This document shows, in pieces, positions 25,641 through 42,951 of a DNA stretch of 64,000 nt. The DNA is from Boswellia sacra (lineage: Eukaryota; Streptophyta; Magnoliopsida; Sapindales; Burseraceae): positions 25,404 through 89,403 of the forward strand of contig SNVD02014125.1 of the NCBI GenBank assembly GCA_013180625.2. Direction: 5' to 3'. The notes under the pieces are model-generated. The model saw only the letters and a program-made list of their open reading frames with translations. It was not told the origin of the DNA and made no database searches. The position numbers and the translations under genes were made by a program. The number at the start of each line of letters is the position of its first letter. Within the stretch, counting starts at the first letter, position 1.

Positions 25641-26963
25641 CAGCTTCGAAAACCGAGAAAACTACCACTCCACTTCTTTTTTCTTCCACTCTAGTCTGGT
25701 TATTGGCTTCGCAAGCAGTGAAGCTTCAGCCTCGAAGGGGCGACTGAGTGGAGAGTGACGTGAGACCGAGAGATAGTGAACTGGTGGGTATATAGAAAAA
25801 TAGCCCCCTTTTCTTTTGAAGTGTTATTTTGTCAAAGTTGGGCTGTATACGAATCTGATATGACCACAATATTTTTTTTCCTTAAAAAAAAATTACTACC
25901 TTAATAGATTTAAAGTTAGATTTTTACTTCATCTATTATGTAATTTCAGCATAAATTAGATAAAATCAGTAAATTAATATATAACTGAAAAAAAAATATA
26001 AATTAAAAATTGTTAAAAGTTATATAATATTTTATTTTTAAATTTTTATAAATAAATGTAATTAAAAAAAGGTGTAGCACCCTATTTTTGTAAATACAAA
26101 TAATCGATCTTTTTTTTTTTAAAGAATATTTTTGTTTTGGAGAGAGCCATCTACCATACGTAGACCAAAATATTAAGGTTCATTTTACGATACATATCAG
26201 TTGAGCACCATGTATAACGATCTCGTTGCGGCCCCATGAAAGTTCCTCATAAACATTCTGATATTCTTTCCTTCTAAATTGTAGTTCTCTGCTGTAAGCT
26301 CTATCTACAGGCGTGTGGTTTTAGAACGTACATTATGACATAATACAGGACAAATTAGAGTTATGAAAATAAATTAGGAATCGTGAAAAGGATTATGATA
26401 CATTTTTTTAATAACAAAATTTACACAATAACATATTCAACAATTTACAATGTTTTCTTTAAAAGTACAGAAATAGAAAAAGAATCCTTCAGTTTTATAC
26501 AAACAAATCCTTCAGTTTTATACAAACAAATCCTTAGATTTGTACTTTGGGTGCTAGTCGGGTTACTTGAAAGTTGAAAAAAAAGGGTTATCAATGAAAA
26601 AGGAGCCTTTCCTGATATATATTAAAAACCATAAGAATCATTCACTGGAAGAATCTTATCTTTACCCTCCCTGGTGCTTCTAATATACATGGGAATCAAT
26701 ACTCTCTAAAGTCCAATCAGGACCAACGATGGAAATCTGAACCACAACACAAAATTCTGCATTTTCAACGTCTCTAAAGGACATAAACTAGTATCCAGAA
26801 CTAATGATCTACAATCTAGGATTGCAGTCAAAATTTTGATCACCATTCAATGGTCAAGAATGGTTCATTACGTTATCCAACCAGTAAGCATGCACCTCCT
26901 CTTTATTTCGCGTTAACATGAGCATTAGTTAATGATGCATCAAATCAATTACTATGTGCCATT
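25641..26963. other. Intergenic between thioredoxin-DUF179 and DSE1 genes
   Basis: 25641-25790 is the probable leader and core promoter region of the thioredoxin-DUF179 gene. 25850-26120 is very AT-rich. A short tandem repeat, AATCCTTCAGTTTTATACAA, occurs twice at 26484-26530. The last few hundred bases are probably 3' UTR of the DSE1 gene. No gene was seen. Confidence 0.5.
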
Positions 26964-32346
<5,383 letters not shown>

Positions 32347-33849
32347 TCTCACTTAAATTTTACAATACACACCAATTCACTTTGGAGAGCTTCAAGCCAC
32401 CAGGAAACCAGGCCAGACCCACTTGCATAACACGTGAGCTTCAACGTTGCTTTGGTAATTGGAACACAGTGTAATCTACCAAAAATCAAAATAGATTTCT
32501 ACTTCATGAGTGAGTCATTAATTTATTGAACCTAAGCAAGCAAGCCTGATTGCTCTAAGGAAAGGAAGTTTCAATTGCTCTTCTTGACCCCTCCAAATTC
32601 CCTTTTTGCTCTAAAGTTTCTATTTACTTTTCTATGATAGTCATTAAAAATACAAATATTTTGAGCAATTATGAAGAATTACTAAGATTAGGGACACAAA
32701 ATCAACGAATAAAAAATCAAAACAAATTGTATTTTTATCATTCAACACTAATATTTCATTAGGATAACAGTCAAATAATTTTGTTATTGCTTTCGATAAA
32801 GAAAAAAAATTGTGGTTTTACCATACAGCAAACAATTATCTCAAACTTAAATTGATGAATTGTAAACAGCCTATAATTCCAGTATTATTTTAATAAATTC
32901 TTGTAATATAAATCACTGAAACTACCATATCAAAATGAAAAACTGAAGTTGAAAATAATTACAATCCACCCTGCTATTGAGACTTCAAACTTTTGAAAAG
33001 CCAAGATTCTCCTACCTGAATACTCAGTCCAGCAACTACGTGTGAGCCATAAACCTTCTCCTGTTCTTCAGTTCTGACTGCTAAAACGATAAAAAGAGCA
33101 ATCAATGAATCACTGGAAACTCATTTTACTTCTTTTTTTTCATTGAAATCTCTGAATCAAGATTTACGGTAACTAGAATTGAAAGCGATACGATTAAATG
33201 CCAAAATCATCAGAAAATTGATGGAAGAACAAACAAAGATGAATTAAAGAAGAAGACACTAACACTAGCTTGAGCAATTGGCTGTTTCTTTGAAGATTGC
33301 TCTTTCCTTCTTCTTCGTTCCTCTGTTTCATTATTTTCTTCTTTTTCTTTCTTATATTTTCCTTCTCTCTCTTCTCCGTCTCTGGATCTTTCTTCCCAGT
33401 CTGACAATCATCCCGCGACTGAAAAAGCTTTTTTTTAAGGAGAAATGAGAATATTCTACAAGTTTTGGGGGCTTTTGGTTGTTTCAATTCCAAGGTAGCA
33501 ACTTTCCGCACGTCCTAGGAAAGGTAAATATCATCTAACACCCAAGTATTTTACCTCTCCATAGAAGCCCACTTTTCGGTTTCTACGCTGGATTTCCCCC
33601 GCCGTTATATTTCATCGTTACAAGTAACCAGAGTGAGGGCAAAACTGCATTTAGCTCACCAAAGGCCAAAAATAAACAAAACTATAACAGGAATAAATAA
33701 ATTAATTAGAAAATTGAAGTTAAAAATGTATTATTGATCAATAAGAATACCATTTCACATGCAAAATTAATACTAATAAAATGCCAATTAGAAGGAAAAA
33801 TAAAAAGGAACCGAATTCAACTAGGTCTTCATTTCATTTCTCAGCATGC
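32347..33849. other. 5' region of the DSE1 gene
   Basis: Intergenic or leader sequence. A purine/pyrimidine-rich block at 33280-33400 reads AAAGAAAAAGAAGAAAATAA on the minus strand and could be a 5' UTR exon of the DSE1 gene; its open frames have low-complexity translations and are not credible genes. 32600-33000 is AT-rich with nothing recognised. Confidence 0.4.
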
Positions 33850-35761
33850 AGTCAAACTTTTGAGAAATAAACAAAATAGAAAGAAACTAAGGAGAAAAGA
33901 AAAATGAAAAAAATCACATAACAAAATTGTAAAACTGAGCCCACATCTATTTTAATTGAAATGCAAGCCCAAACCCATCGTCTATTTATTAGCCAACCCG
34001 GTCCATCTCCTTCCTCCTTTTTTTCCACCACTTGAGACACAAAAATAGAGAGAGGGCAATTGAAAGAAAGAAAAAAAAAAGAACAGAGAAGGGGAGCTGC
34101 GGGATGAGTTGAGGGAGTTGAGAAATTTGGGAAATTTTGGGGAACTTTTCCATACGGCAAGCTAGGTGGAGCATTGATCATGGGCCTCTACAAGCTAATC
34201 CAGTTGTGTGTCAAGATTTGTGAGTAGATTATCTTTCAAGATTTTTCATAATTTAGTGTATTTAATCCTTGGTTTTTTCTTATGATTTAAGTCATTAGTA
34301 AAATTAGTTGAGTTTCTCATAGTTTTTATTGACAAATAAATTGTTACTAGAATAAGTGATGAATGATTATACTAGTTTGAAGTGTAATTGTGTGTAAAGT
34401 ATTGATTGTTAGAAAAAAGAATTGTTATGGGTTGTGCTAACAATTCAATAATTGAGTATATAGCAATAGTTGTTTATATAGCATGTAGAACGGAAAAATT
34501 CATATTTTTAGGTTTAAAGTCTTCTAGTTGATTCAAGTGCAATGTTGTCACTATTTAGAGAAATGATGTCAATCATGTTGTTGAAAATCATTTTAACATC
34601 CTGTTTTCAAGGTTTCTTGAAGTGCTTGAAATTGTTTTTTTATTTTTTTAGATTGATTATATTGAATCACATAGAATTTTAGCCTGGATTTCAAAAAATA
34701 TTCAAGATTTGATAAAGTTGCATGAAAAGCAAAGATTTTGCATATGAAACAGTTTTGAAAATTAGTTTTTGCAAAAATAAGAAAGTTAAGGTTTGTTATA
34801 CTAAGCTAGTATCAACTCACTTAGATAGTGAGCCAGCAAATTCACTTAGATAGTGATACAAATTAAGGTCTTTGAGACCTACCTAGATACACATAGAGGC
34901 TTTAGGTCGTGTGATCTGGTTGTTTTAGCCCTTTGGGAACAGTTTATTACTCATGTGTATGACCAGTTTGACAGGCCTGTGCAATGTTAGATCTCGCCAG
35001 ATAATATCAAATATCAGATAGTACTACTAACGCAATGTAAATCTTGCCAGGTAGGATCAGTTCAGTAGTATTATATTTGTCTGTGCGATGTTAGCCCTCG
35101 CTAAGTATGACCAGCTTATCAGTTACATAGATAGAGGTCTTTGAGACCCATTTAGACACAAACAGAGGTTTTGAGCTGTGTAATCTAACTGCTTAGTCCT
35201 TTTGCAGGTAGCTTTGCGTGCGTATGATTAGATTACTCTACTTGCGTGATGTTAGATCTCATCAAATACGAGAAAATACAAATATCTCTACCTGTACGAT
35301 GTTAGATCTCGCCAAATATGATCAGACAACTTCAGGGGTAATTGTTTAGTATAATCAAAAGTGTGTTTTAAGCACGTATATATAAGTTAGCTTGAGAAAA
35401 GAAATTTTATTTACAAAAGTTATTTGAAATAAGATTTTTAAGACAATTATGTTTTATGTTTTAAATAAAGCTTGAACAATGGTTTTAGCATAAATATCAT
35501 GAGTTTTGTTTTATATGATGAGAAAATACATTCCCTTTATTGTTTTTAAAGTGTAAAAGTATGTAAAAGAATTTGAAGAATACTAATCGAGGGTTTATTT
35601 ATTTTAAAGTTCTGCGAAAGATTTGATGATATTTTTGACAGGTATGGCAACTTTTCCTAGGTAAAAATGAGGTGAGATTTTCTAGTAAGTAATGCCGCTA
35701 TATGATTTGTAGCTTTTTAGTAAACAATCTCTTTTATTTTTTATAAGCTAGAAATATGTTA
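33850..35761 (+). repeat. LTR-like or other degenerate retroelement sequence
   Basis: The sequence has the feel of a retrotransposon LTR or leader: a GA-rich stretch (34040-34150), then a long non-coding AT-rich tract. From 34800 to 35340 two degenerate copies of a block about 260 bp apart are visible. AGGTCTTTGAGACC occurs at 34866 and 35125, and variants of GATGTTAGATCTCGCCA recur at about 34985, 35085, 35248 and 35299. No ends, primer-binding site or coding domain were found, so the class stays open. Confidence 0.4.
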
Positions 35762-35775
35762 CACTACTACAAAAA
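35762..35775 (+). repeat. Left terminal inverted repeat of the CACTA element
   Basis: CACTACTACAAAAA, followed by the first subterminal motif ACTCATCAATGAGTGTT, itself a small palindrome. Preceded by the TTA target copy. Confidence 0.85.
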
Positions 35776-36687
35776 CACTCATCAATGAGTGTTAAAATGG
35801 GATAATGATGATAGTTTGAAACCCTCATTTATGCGCCTCATATCGTAAGGGTTCTTCAAAACGATGACAGTTTCAAACACTCATCTATTTGCACATATAC
35901 GATGACAATTTTTAAAACAACTGTGATTGTTTTATGTTTAAAGTGTCTTCATAGTGCAGATGCAATGGCAACTTTTTCTAAACAACACTCATCTTTGTAA
36001 AATTAAAATGTTTATATAATGACAGTATTGTTGTTTACAATCGTCATCTTATTAATTTTTTTGTTAAAAAATTTAAATTATTTTTTGAAAATATCATAGA
36101 TGTTGCTCTAATTTATATATTAGATATTGAAACTTGTAGGTATATAAAAAACAAATCCATAAATCTAAATTAATAGCCACAAGTATATAAATCCACATAT
36201 CTATATTCAAATTTCATTACAACCAAAAGTTAACAACAAAATCTTCAAAGTAAAGTAGTGCTTCATCAACAAGAATGATTCCTTTGAAAAAATTGCAAAA
36301 TTATAGTACTTTCACCATGATTCCTTCCAAAAACTGCAAAACAATAAGACCTTTTTATCAAAAAAGTAATAAAACAACAACAAGAAAAAAAATAAAAGAA
36401 TGAAGAAAAAATATATGGTTACTAACTATCTTATAAAAATTACAATAAACAAAAGAAAAAAAAGAAATATATAATTGCAAAAAGTAGCTAGATTTACCTG
36501 TTGCATGGTATTGAAGTCATAAAAGGCATGATTTCTTTCAAAAAGATGCAAAATGTGGCACTTTCACTATGACCCCTTCAAAATATATTGCAACCAAAAT
36601 TATCTATAATTCAAACAAAAAATTAAGAAGATATATGAATCACCAAAATTCACTAGTATAATATCAAATTATTAATAATATACATAC

Positions 36688-37185
36688 CATATACTATTAT
36701 AAGTGAAACAAAACTTCCATAGATACTCCGCCCACTCGAATCTAATCTCATCAATCGCTTCTTGGTCATAACTTTCTGTTCTAGCAAACTATAAACATAA
36801 AATCATAATTTTAAAGATTACATCTAAATATGGATGATTTCAATTTAAACACAAATATGAAATTACCTTATTCTCAAAAAATCCATTAAGATCAGTAACA
36901 ATCTCCTTCATATACGCCAAAACATAGTATCCACACTCAACATTTGTTGGTTGTCGAGCGCACTACACAACAAGGTATATAATTAGAATATTTAAAAATA
37001 ATATCTTTCAACAAAATGCAACAAATTAATGTAACAGTAAAATAAGTTTTAAAAAGACATAAGATTTCATACATAACTTAGTTTAGCAAGAGCACACAAT
37101 AATGTTGAGTTGATGTAATTAAAATGATAGAAGAAAGAAACAGTACCTTTGATGCAAGTTCGGACTCGTAAATTCCTTTGCAATT
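36688..37185 (-). pseudogene. Ulp1-like (C48) protease remnant of the CACTA element
   Basis: Three exon-like pieces on the minus strand: 37147-37185, 36867-36962 and 36688-36788, each with plausible AG and GT borders. The middle piece reads RQPTNVECGYYVLAYMKEIV, which carries the catalytic-cysteine motif of Ulp1/SENP cysteine proteases (GQ/RQP-x-CGYYV). The last piece reads SYDQEAIDEIRFEWAEYLWK, typical of the C-terminus of Ulp1-like proteins found in plant CACTA and Mutator elements. The catalytic His and Asp regions were not found upstream, so this is a C-terminal remnant. It supports the transposon call. The exon structure is inferred. Confidence 0.65.
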
Positions 37186-37431
37186 CTGCACTATTTAAGG
37201 AAAGATTATAAATTAAATTGTAAATTTCCTCACAACTCCTTCAAAAAAATGTGACCATTTGACTACACCTTAATCTTATGAGAAACATGACACATATATC
37301 GAGGATAATATGCATTTTTATCTAGTCATAGGTTCAACAACAAAATTAGAAGTGCAAATAATCAATAAAATTAATAATTTAGCACCCAAATTACTTAAAG
37401 TTGAATAGAACAAATTAAAAAATAATTAAAG

Positions 37432-37834
37432 GGATAATTCTAATTTGCCCCTGAGGTTAGGCTCAAAAAAAATTAAGGACCTCAGTTTTCTGAAATCTAA
37501 TATTGCCCCCTGAGGTTACTGTAGCACTGTTAGATTTAACGGAAAATGTATTAAACCGTTAGATTTAACGGAAAATGTATTAAATAATAACTTAATGTTA
37601 ATATTAGATTTAACAAAAAAAATGTATCAAATAATAATTTAACGCTAATAAGCAGTAAAATAGACTATAATACACTTTTCTAAATGGTTTATAAAGAGTT
37701 AAGTTACTATTTAATACATTTTCTGTTAAATCTAACGGTGCTACAGTAACCTCAGGGGGTAATTTTAGGTTTCAGAAAACTGAGGTCCTCAATTTTTTTT
37801 AGACCTAACCTCAGGGGGCAAATTAGAATTATCC
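37432..37834. mobile_element. Foldback MITE nested in the CACTA element
   Basis: The left arm from GGATAATTCTAATTTGCCCC and the right arm ending GGCAAATTAGAATTATCC are near-perfect inverted repeats. They continue through CTGAGGTTA and ACTGTAGCAC to arms of about 130 bp around an AT-rich centre. Total size is about 403 bp. Long inverted arms suggest a foldback or Mutator-like MITE. No convincing target duplication was visible. Confidence 0.75.
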
Positions 37835-38153
37835 TTATAATAAAGTACATAATAGATTTTTATTTGTGCGAGTCATGAGGTATTCCAAATTTCAATCCCT
37901 TTCTTTATTTCACTAAACGTTAGATATATAATTTGCTCTCTCTCCAAATCCAAGTTAAAAAAAAAATTAACCATTACCAAGAAGCTTCGATAATTAATTA
38001 ATTATACTACGTAATATATTTGTAACCAATAATTTATAAATATACTCTTCCATATAATTATCTTTTCAAAGCTTACTAATAATTACTAAACATTCTAATT
38101 TGATACTTCCAAGTGTGTTATAAAACCTGATTAAAATATACACTAATTTCATT

Positions 38154-38171
38154 GAAGGGACACATACGCTT
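38154..38171 (+). repeat. Left copy of an 18-bp direct repeat flanking the captured PPR segment
   Basis: GAAGGGACACATACGCTT. The PPR homology starts immediately after it (readable codons from 38175). An identical copy lies at 39718-39735. Confidence 0.85.
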
Positions 38172-38249
38172 TAACACAAACAGATCCATGCAAGTGCCTT
38201 AAGATCAGGAGAAGCATCATCAGTTTCTGTCAGCAATGCTTTAATCACC

Positions 38250-39242
38250 ATGTATGCCAAAGCTGGAAGCATCGATGCGGCAAGGCGAGTATTCAATCAG
38301 ATTCATTGGCACCAAGAGACCGTCTCTTGGACTTCCATGATCATAGCTTTAGCTCAACATGGTCTTGGAGAAGAGGCAATACAACTGTTTGAGAAAATGT
38401 TGGCACTTGGTATCAGGCCAGACCATATAACTTATGTTGGTGTGCTCTCTGCCTGTACACATGTGGGATTGGTGGAGCAAGGACGGAGCTATTATAATTT
38501 GATGAAAAATGTGCACAATATTGAACCCACCCCAAGCCATTATGCATGCATGGTTGACCTGTTTGGTCGTGCTGGATTGCTACAAGAAGCATACAATTTC
38601 ATAGAGAATATGCCCATTGAACCAGATGTTGCAGCTTGGGGTTCACTTCTATCCTCTTCTAGGGTCTATAAGAATTTGGAACTTGGAAAAATAGCAGCAG
38701 AAAAATTGCTTCTTATTGAGCCTGACAATAGTGGAGCCTATGCAGCCCTTTTTAATCTATATTCAGCTTGTGGAAAATGGGAAGATGCTGCTAGAATTAG
38801 GAAATCTATGAAGGACGGAGGAGTGAAGAAAAACCAAGGATTTAGTTGGGTTCAGATCCAGAACCAAGTCCATGTCTTTGGGGTTGAAGATGGGTTTCAT
38901 CCTCAAAAAGATGCAATCTACAATATGATGGCAAAAGTCTGGGAGGAGATCAAAAAGATGGGTTTTATTCCTGATACTGAATCTGTATCGCAAGACCTTG
39001 AGGAAGAGGTGAAGGAGCAGATCCTTAGACACCACAGTGAGAAGCTTGCTATTGCATTTGGGCTGATAAGTACTCCGGAGAACACTACATTGAGAATCAT
39101 GAAGAACCTCAGAGTCTGTAACGACTGCCATTCTGCCATTAAATTTATCTCTAAGCTTGTGGGCAGAGAAATCATTGTGAGAGATTCTACTCGTTTTCAC
39201 CATTTCAAGGATGGTCTGTGTTCATGCCGGGACTATTGGTAG
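38250..39242 (+). CDS. DYW-type PPR protein, C-terminal part only (captured gene fragment)
   Basis: An open frame of 330 codons encodes about three PPR units (SWTSMIIALAQHGLGEEA; ACMVDLFGRAGLLQEA), the E and E+ region and a complete DYW domain ending CSCRDYW. The DYW domain keeps the deaminase-like HSEK and the zinc-binding CNDCH plus the terminal CSC. Homologous codons continue upstream of the ATG to 38175, where a TAA stop precedes them, so the usual organelle targeting peptide and some ten PPR repeats are missing. The closest family I recall is At2g22070-like organellar RNA editing factors. The segment lies inside the CACTA element between 18-bp direct repeats. The frame is intact, but without targeting and RNA-recognition repeats editing function is doubtful. 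Codons 5' of 38250 could extend a chimeric transcript only if translation starts at 38250. Confidence 0.75.
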   Translation: MYAKAGSIDAARRVFNQIHWHQETVSWTSMIIALAQHGLGEEAIQLFEKMLALGIRPDHITYVGVLSACTHVGLVEQGRSYYNLMKNVHNIEPTPSHYACMVDLFGRAGLLQEAYNFIENMPIEPDVAAWGSLLSSSRVYKNLELGKIAAEKLLLIEPDNSGAYAALFNLYSACGKWEDAARIRKSMKDGGVKKNQGFSWVQIQNQVHVFGVEDGFHPQKDAIYNMMAKVWEEIKKMGFIPDTESVSQDLEEEVKEQILRHHSEKLAIAFGLISTPENTTLRIMKNLRVCNDCHSAIKFISKLVGREIIVRDSTRFHHFKDGLCSCRDYW

Positions 39243-39717
39243 GCTTAAGGATGGATTTGAGTTTGAACAAGTTTCCAGCTGTCAAGTATACAAAAATTGA
39301 TGCACATAATTACAATCAAAAGAGGACTGCTTTCACTTTCAGCTCTAAAATGCTCTGGGTGCCTACCTCATTGTAGTTTCCTTTGGAATTCTGCTGTTAT
39401 GACAATATTGCAAGATATTTTGGGCAAGCATGCTGGTTTTCTTCTGGCCTTGAGATTGCCCATATCATTGCATTGCATTCCTTATCTTGAAGAGGCATTG
39501 CAGTTCTTCACTTTATAGTTTTAGCGAAGGTGTGACATAATCTTGAGAAATGAAATTAGTGTATGTTCAAACCAACCCTTTAACTAAGCTACTTAGGGGC
39601 TTTCTTTATCATGTTCAATGAATTGCTTATTCAATGAGTATCCATGGTATATAATTAAAATGAATTTAAGAGTGATAGACCTTCAAATGAGGGAAAGGCA
39701 TGTTGGGCTGCATGTGA

Positions 39718-39735
39718 GAAGGGACACATACGCTT
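39718..39735 (+). repeat. Right copy of the 18-bp direct repeat
   Basis: GAAGGGACACATACGCTT, identical to 38154-38171. It lies about 475 bp after the PPR stop codon. No poly(A) tract precedes it, which argues against a simple LINE-mediated retrocopy. Confidence 0.85.
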
Positions 39736-40941
39736 GTATTAAAGAACAAAACAATTACTTGATTATAATAGATCATCGAGAAGCTTCATTTTGACTTTAA
39801 TTTAATTTGGAATAAATTTTATCCTCGGTAAGCCAACTATGGTGTGTGTGTGAATTTGATATTTGGCAAACACAAGTTAGAAGGCTGTCTTCGTCATTTT
39901 TTCAAACAGTTTATAGTTGTAGATTAGTAACATCATGTTCAATGCTTTTTCAATCAACAAAAATAATCACTGCTTTAATTAAACTAAGCCATCCAGCAAA
40001 AGCCACCATGAAATAATGCTATAAAATTATTAAACTCAAAAAATCATAAAACTAATAATATAAAATTATTAAGCAAAAATAGTGATAGACAAGTCATGGC
40101 CCGCCTTGAAGAAATTGTCTACTACTTTCATAATTTACTTTTTTATGCTTTGACAGAATGCTATAAATCTCTTCAAATAAAAATATACTTTAAAAAGTAT
40201 CTTGTGTTGTCCTCTTGTATGAGCTACTTAGCTTGTCTTCTTTGTTGCTGACCAAAGAGAAAAGCGTAAAGTGACTGAGTTAGGGTTAAAATTTTCAAGG
40301 CACCGTCAATTGTCTTCATTACTTTTGCTCTTTTTGTGTTGCAAATTGACTAACAAAACGATGTAGTTTTGTTATTTTTTTAAAATTCAAATTTAAAATT
40401 AAAAAATTAATGATATGATTTTCCTTAAAATTTAAAACATAATTAAATATATAAAATTATAAATTATTCATAATATATTTGACAATTTTACTTTAATTTT
40501 TTTCTTTTTATATCTCATTAAACAATTAAAAGTACTTTAAAAAACAAATTATTTTAATCTAAACAATTTAACTTAATCAATAATTATTTTTTAATGAAAC
40601 TTTAACAAAGATGACAGTATATACTTGAAAGCACTCACCTTTAATTTTTACAGATAAATTATGACATTTGATAAAAACTCTATCATCTATTAATTGACAT
40701 TATTTAATAATACAAAGATGAGTTTTTTTTTTAGCTAAAACACTCATTTTCTACTTTTACGCACAATGATGACACTTTTACATACTAAGACTCATATATA
40801 AAGTGGCATTGTTTATGTATAAATAAAAGGATGATAGATGTAAACTATAACACTCATTAATAAGGTATCATTGTTCTACTCCAATATAAATGATGACATA
40901 CAAAAACTAAACACTTATCTATTAATTGTCATAGTTTAGCA

Positions 40942-40955
40942 TTTTTGTAGTAGTG
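40942..40955 (-). repeat. Right terminal inverted repeat of the CACTA element
   Basis: TTTTTGTAGTAGTG, the exact reverse complement of the left end, followed by the TTA target copy. Confidence 0.85.
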
Positions 40956-42951
40956 TTATTTTCAAAATGCGAAGATTGTGATTCAAAAAGTTTTATATTT
41001 TTTTTTATGTTTAGTGTATATTTATATATTTAATTTAAAGAAAAGATTGATGTGCAGTGATATGTATTGTACTGAGATACGAGATTAGATAAGTATTTTA
41101 AGTAAAGGTAAATATGTGAAATGTTTATATATTTTAGGAATATTACCCATCCTAGCAAAGTAGTTAGAATTTTATATGAAGTATCTTTTTATGATGTGTT
41201 AAGGATGTCGATAGTTGTTTTTACAAGAATGAAGCTCGTCTTTTTATGATGAGTTAAGGAAGTAGATAGTTGTTTTTACAAGAATGAAGCTTATAAGGAA
41301 AATTTGAAAAGAGAGAGTTGGTTATTTTTTTTAATGGAAAGAAAAGTATATTAATTTTCTTTTCAAAAGGGATTAAATTTGTAATACTTTGAAAGAAGGT
41401 TTTATTCAAGAAATGAGTTTTTTCTTTTCAATGGTAAGAAGTAAATAATTATTTTATAAAAATTATATTTGCTCACTAAGCCTTCAACATACTCTTTTCT
41501 CTATTTTTCCGAATCAAGTATTGTTGGTATCAACGTGTGACGCTCTTGCATGTGCCATGCACATGATTTTGGACCATCTTGTGATAAAACTAGAATGTTA
41601 TATTGTTTCTTATTTTACTGCATCTAGAAGTATAATTTAGAAAGTATTTAATTCAAAATGAATATCTCTTTAGATTAGGACATTATTTAATGTATCCTAG
41701 TTAAAATATGAATATATTTATTTGTGTCCTATTTCATTTAGGTGTTACTTATATCACTTCCTATTGAATTGGTCTTTATCCTAATTTGAGTTTGATTAAG
41801 ATTTTTATAGGATTTTAAAGAGATTACAATTGGACATCTCACTATATATATAATGTTAGTTTACATAACATAGAGGTTGATAGTGTGTATGTCACGACAT
41901 TCCAAGAATTAAGAGAAGAGCTTCAAAGCAAATTGGAATGTTACTTTTGATTTTATTTTATTAGTGTTTTATTCATATATGAGAGGTTGTAATCGTGTAT
42001 GAATTTTGATTAAGTATGTCTGAGTTAGTATACACTTGAGAGAACTTGCGAGTTAAGTGTTTATGTAATTCAGTATCAGGCATCGTGGTTATGTTTTACT
42101 TAATAGTGTGTTGCTAAGTTCTTAACGACAGAGAGTGGGCAGTCTCACTAGAGTTTAAGATCTTGGCAAGATTTTGTTTTACAAAGATTTGGTCAGTGTG
42201 TGAGAGTTAGTCAGCACTGTAAACGATCCTAAAGATTATACAAACAAGAACCTAGTGAATTGCAGTTCTAAAGTTGTCTGTTGATATATGTTTTATAATC
42301 GAACCACGTGTAAAATCCTCCTGTACCATTTTACTTAACCGATTACTGTTATATTACTTATAACTTTATACTTCTAAATCTTACTGATACTATAGGTTTG
42401 GTTCTAAGCAGTGATTGATGCTAAAGAAGACCACACGGTTTATAGTTAGATTTCATGGATTAAAAGCATTTTATTTTTATTTATCTTCGTATAAATTTCT
42501 AAAATTTTAAGCATGTTGAGTATGAGTTGTACCCATTGTTTGGCATGTTGTGGTTGTTGAGAACAACATAGGGACAAGAAATCCAAATAATTTAGCTCGT
42601 AATTACAAGTAAGAAGGAAAAGCCAAAGGGCACAAATTGAGCCAGGCTTCAATTATGTTTCCAAGCATCCAAACATAATTATTTAATAAAAAAACACACC
42701 TTTAACAAATTTTAAAAAAAAAACCACAAATTCATTCCTGCAAAGCACTTATCCAGCGGGCAAGCAGTCCCATGTCCATCCCCTCTGGCCACCACACACA
42801 ATCAAAGAGAACCCAGAGACCAGCCGGATCTACGTACGACTGCCAAGTACCAACAACACATATTAATTAAGCTAAAGCCTATAAATACACAGGCAATGAG
42901 CTGCAGTAAAGAGACTTGAGGTACCTTTTATCAGGAAATTGCAGCTGTTTC
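40956..42951. other. Intergenic, partly LTR-like sequence
   Basis: No coding region. 41600-42420 resembles an LTR: a TATA-like CACTATATATATAA near 41841 is followed by a long AT-rich transcribed-looking tract, but no paired LTR, primer-binding site or clear termini were found. A duplicated phrase, CTTTTTATGATG(T/A)GTTAAGG, occurs at 41187 and 41240. The final 200 bp are probably 3' UTR of the DUF247 gene. Confidence 0.35.

Larger units (their letters stand above)
35762..40955. mobile_element. CACTA (En/Spm-type) DNA transposon carrying gene fragments
   Basis: The element begins CACTACTACAAAAA at 35762 and ends with its exact reverse complement TTTTTGTAGTAGTG at 40955. The flanking trinucleotide TTA (35759-35761 and 40956-40958) is the 3-bp target duplication expected for CACTA elements. 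Its length is 5194 bp. Both ends contain many subterminal repeats of the CACTCATC / GATGACA type in both orientations, as is usual for transposase binding regions in this superfamily. No transposase was recognised, so the element is probably non-autonomous. Inside are a Ulp1-like protease remnant, a foldback MITE and a captured 3' part of a DYW-type PPR gene. A Pack-CACTA description fits. Confidence 0.85.

Noticed and set aside
33194..34181. Several overlapping minus-strand frames upstream of the DSE1 gene
   Set aside because: Low-complexity Lys/Glu or Phe/Leu translations from purine- or T-rich tracts; more likely leader or repeat sequence.
38349..39203. Minus-strand frames opposite the DYW PPR segment
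   Set aside because: Shadows of the plus-strand coding sequence; no motif of their own.
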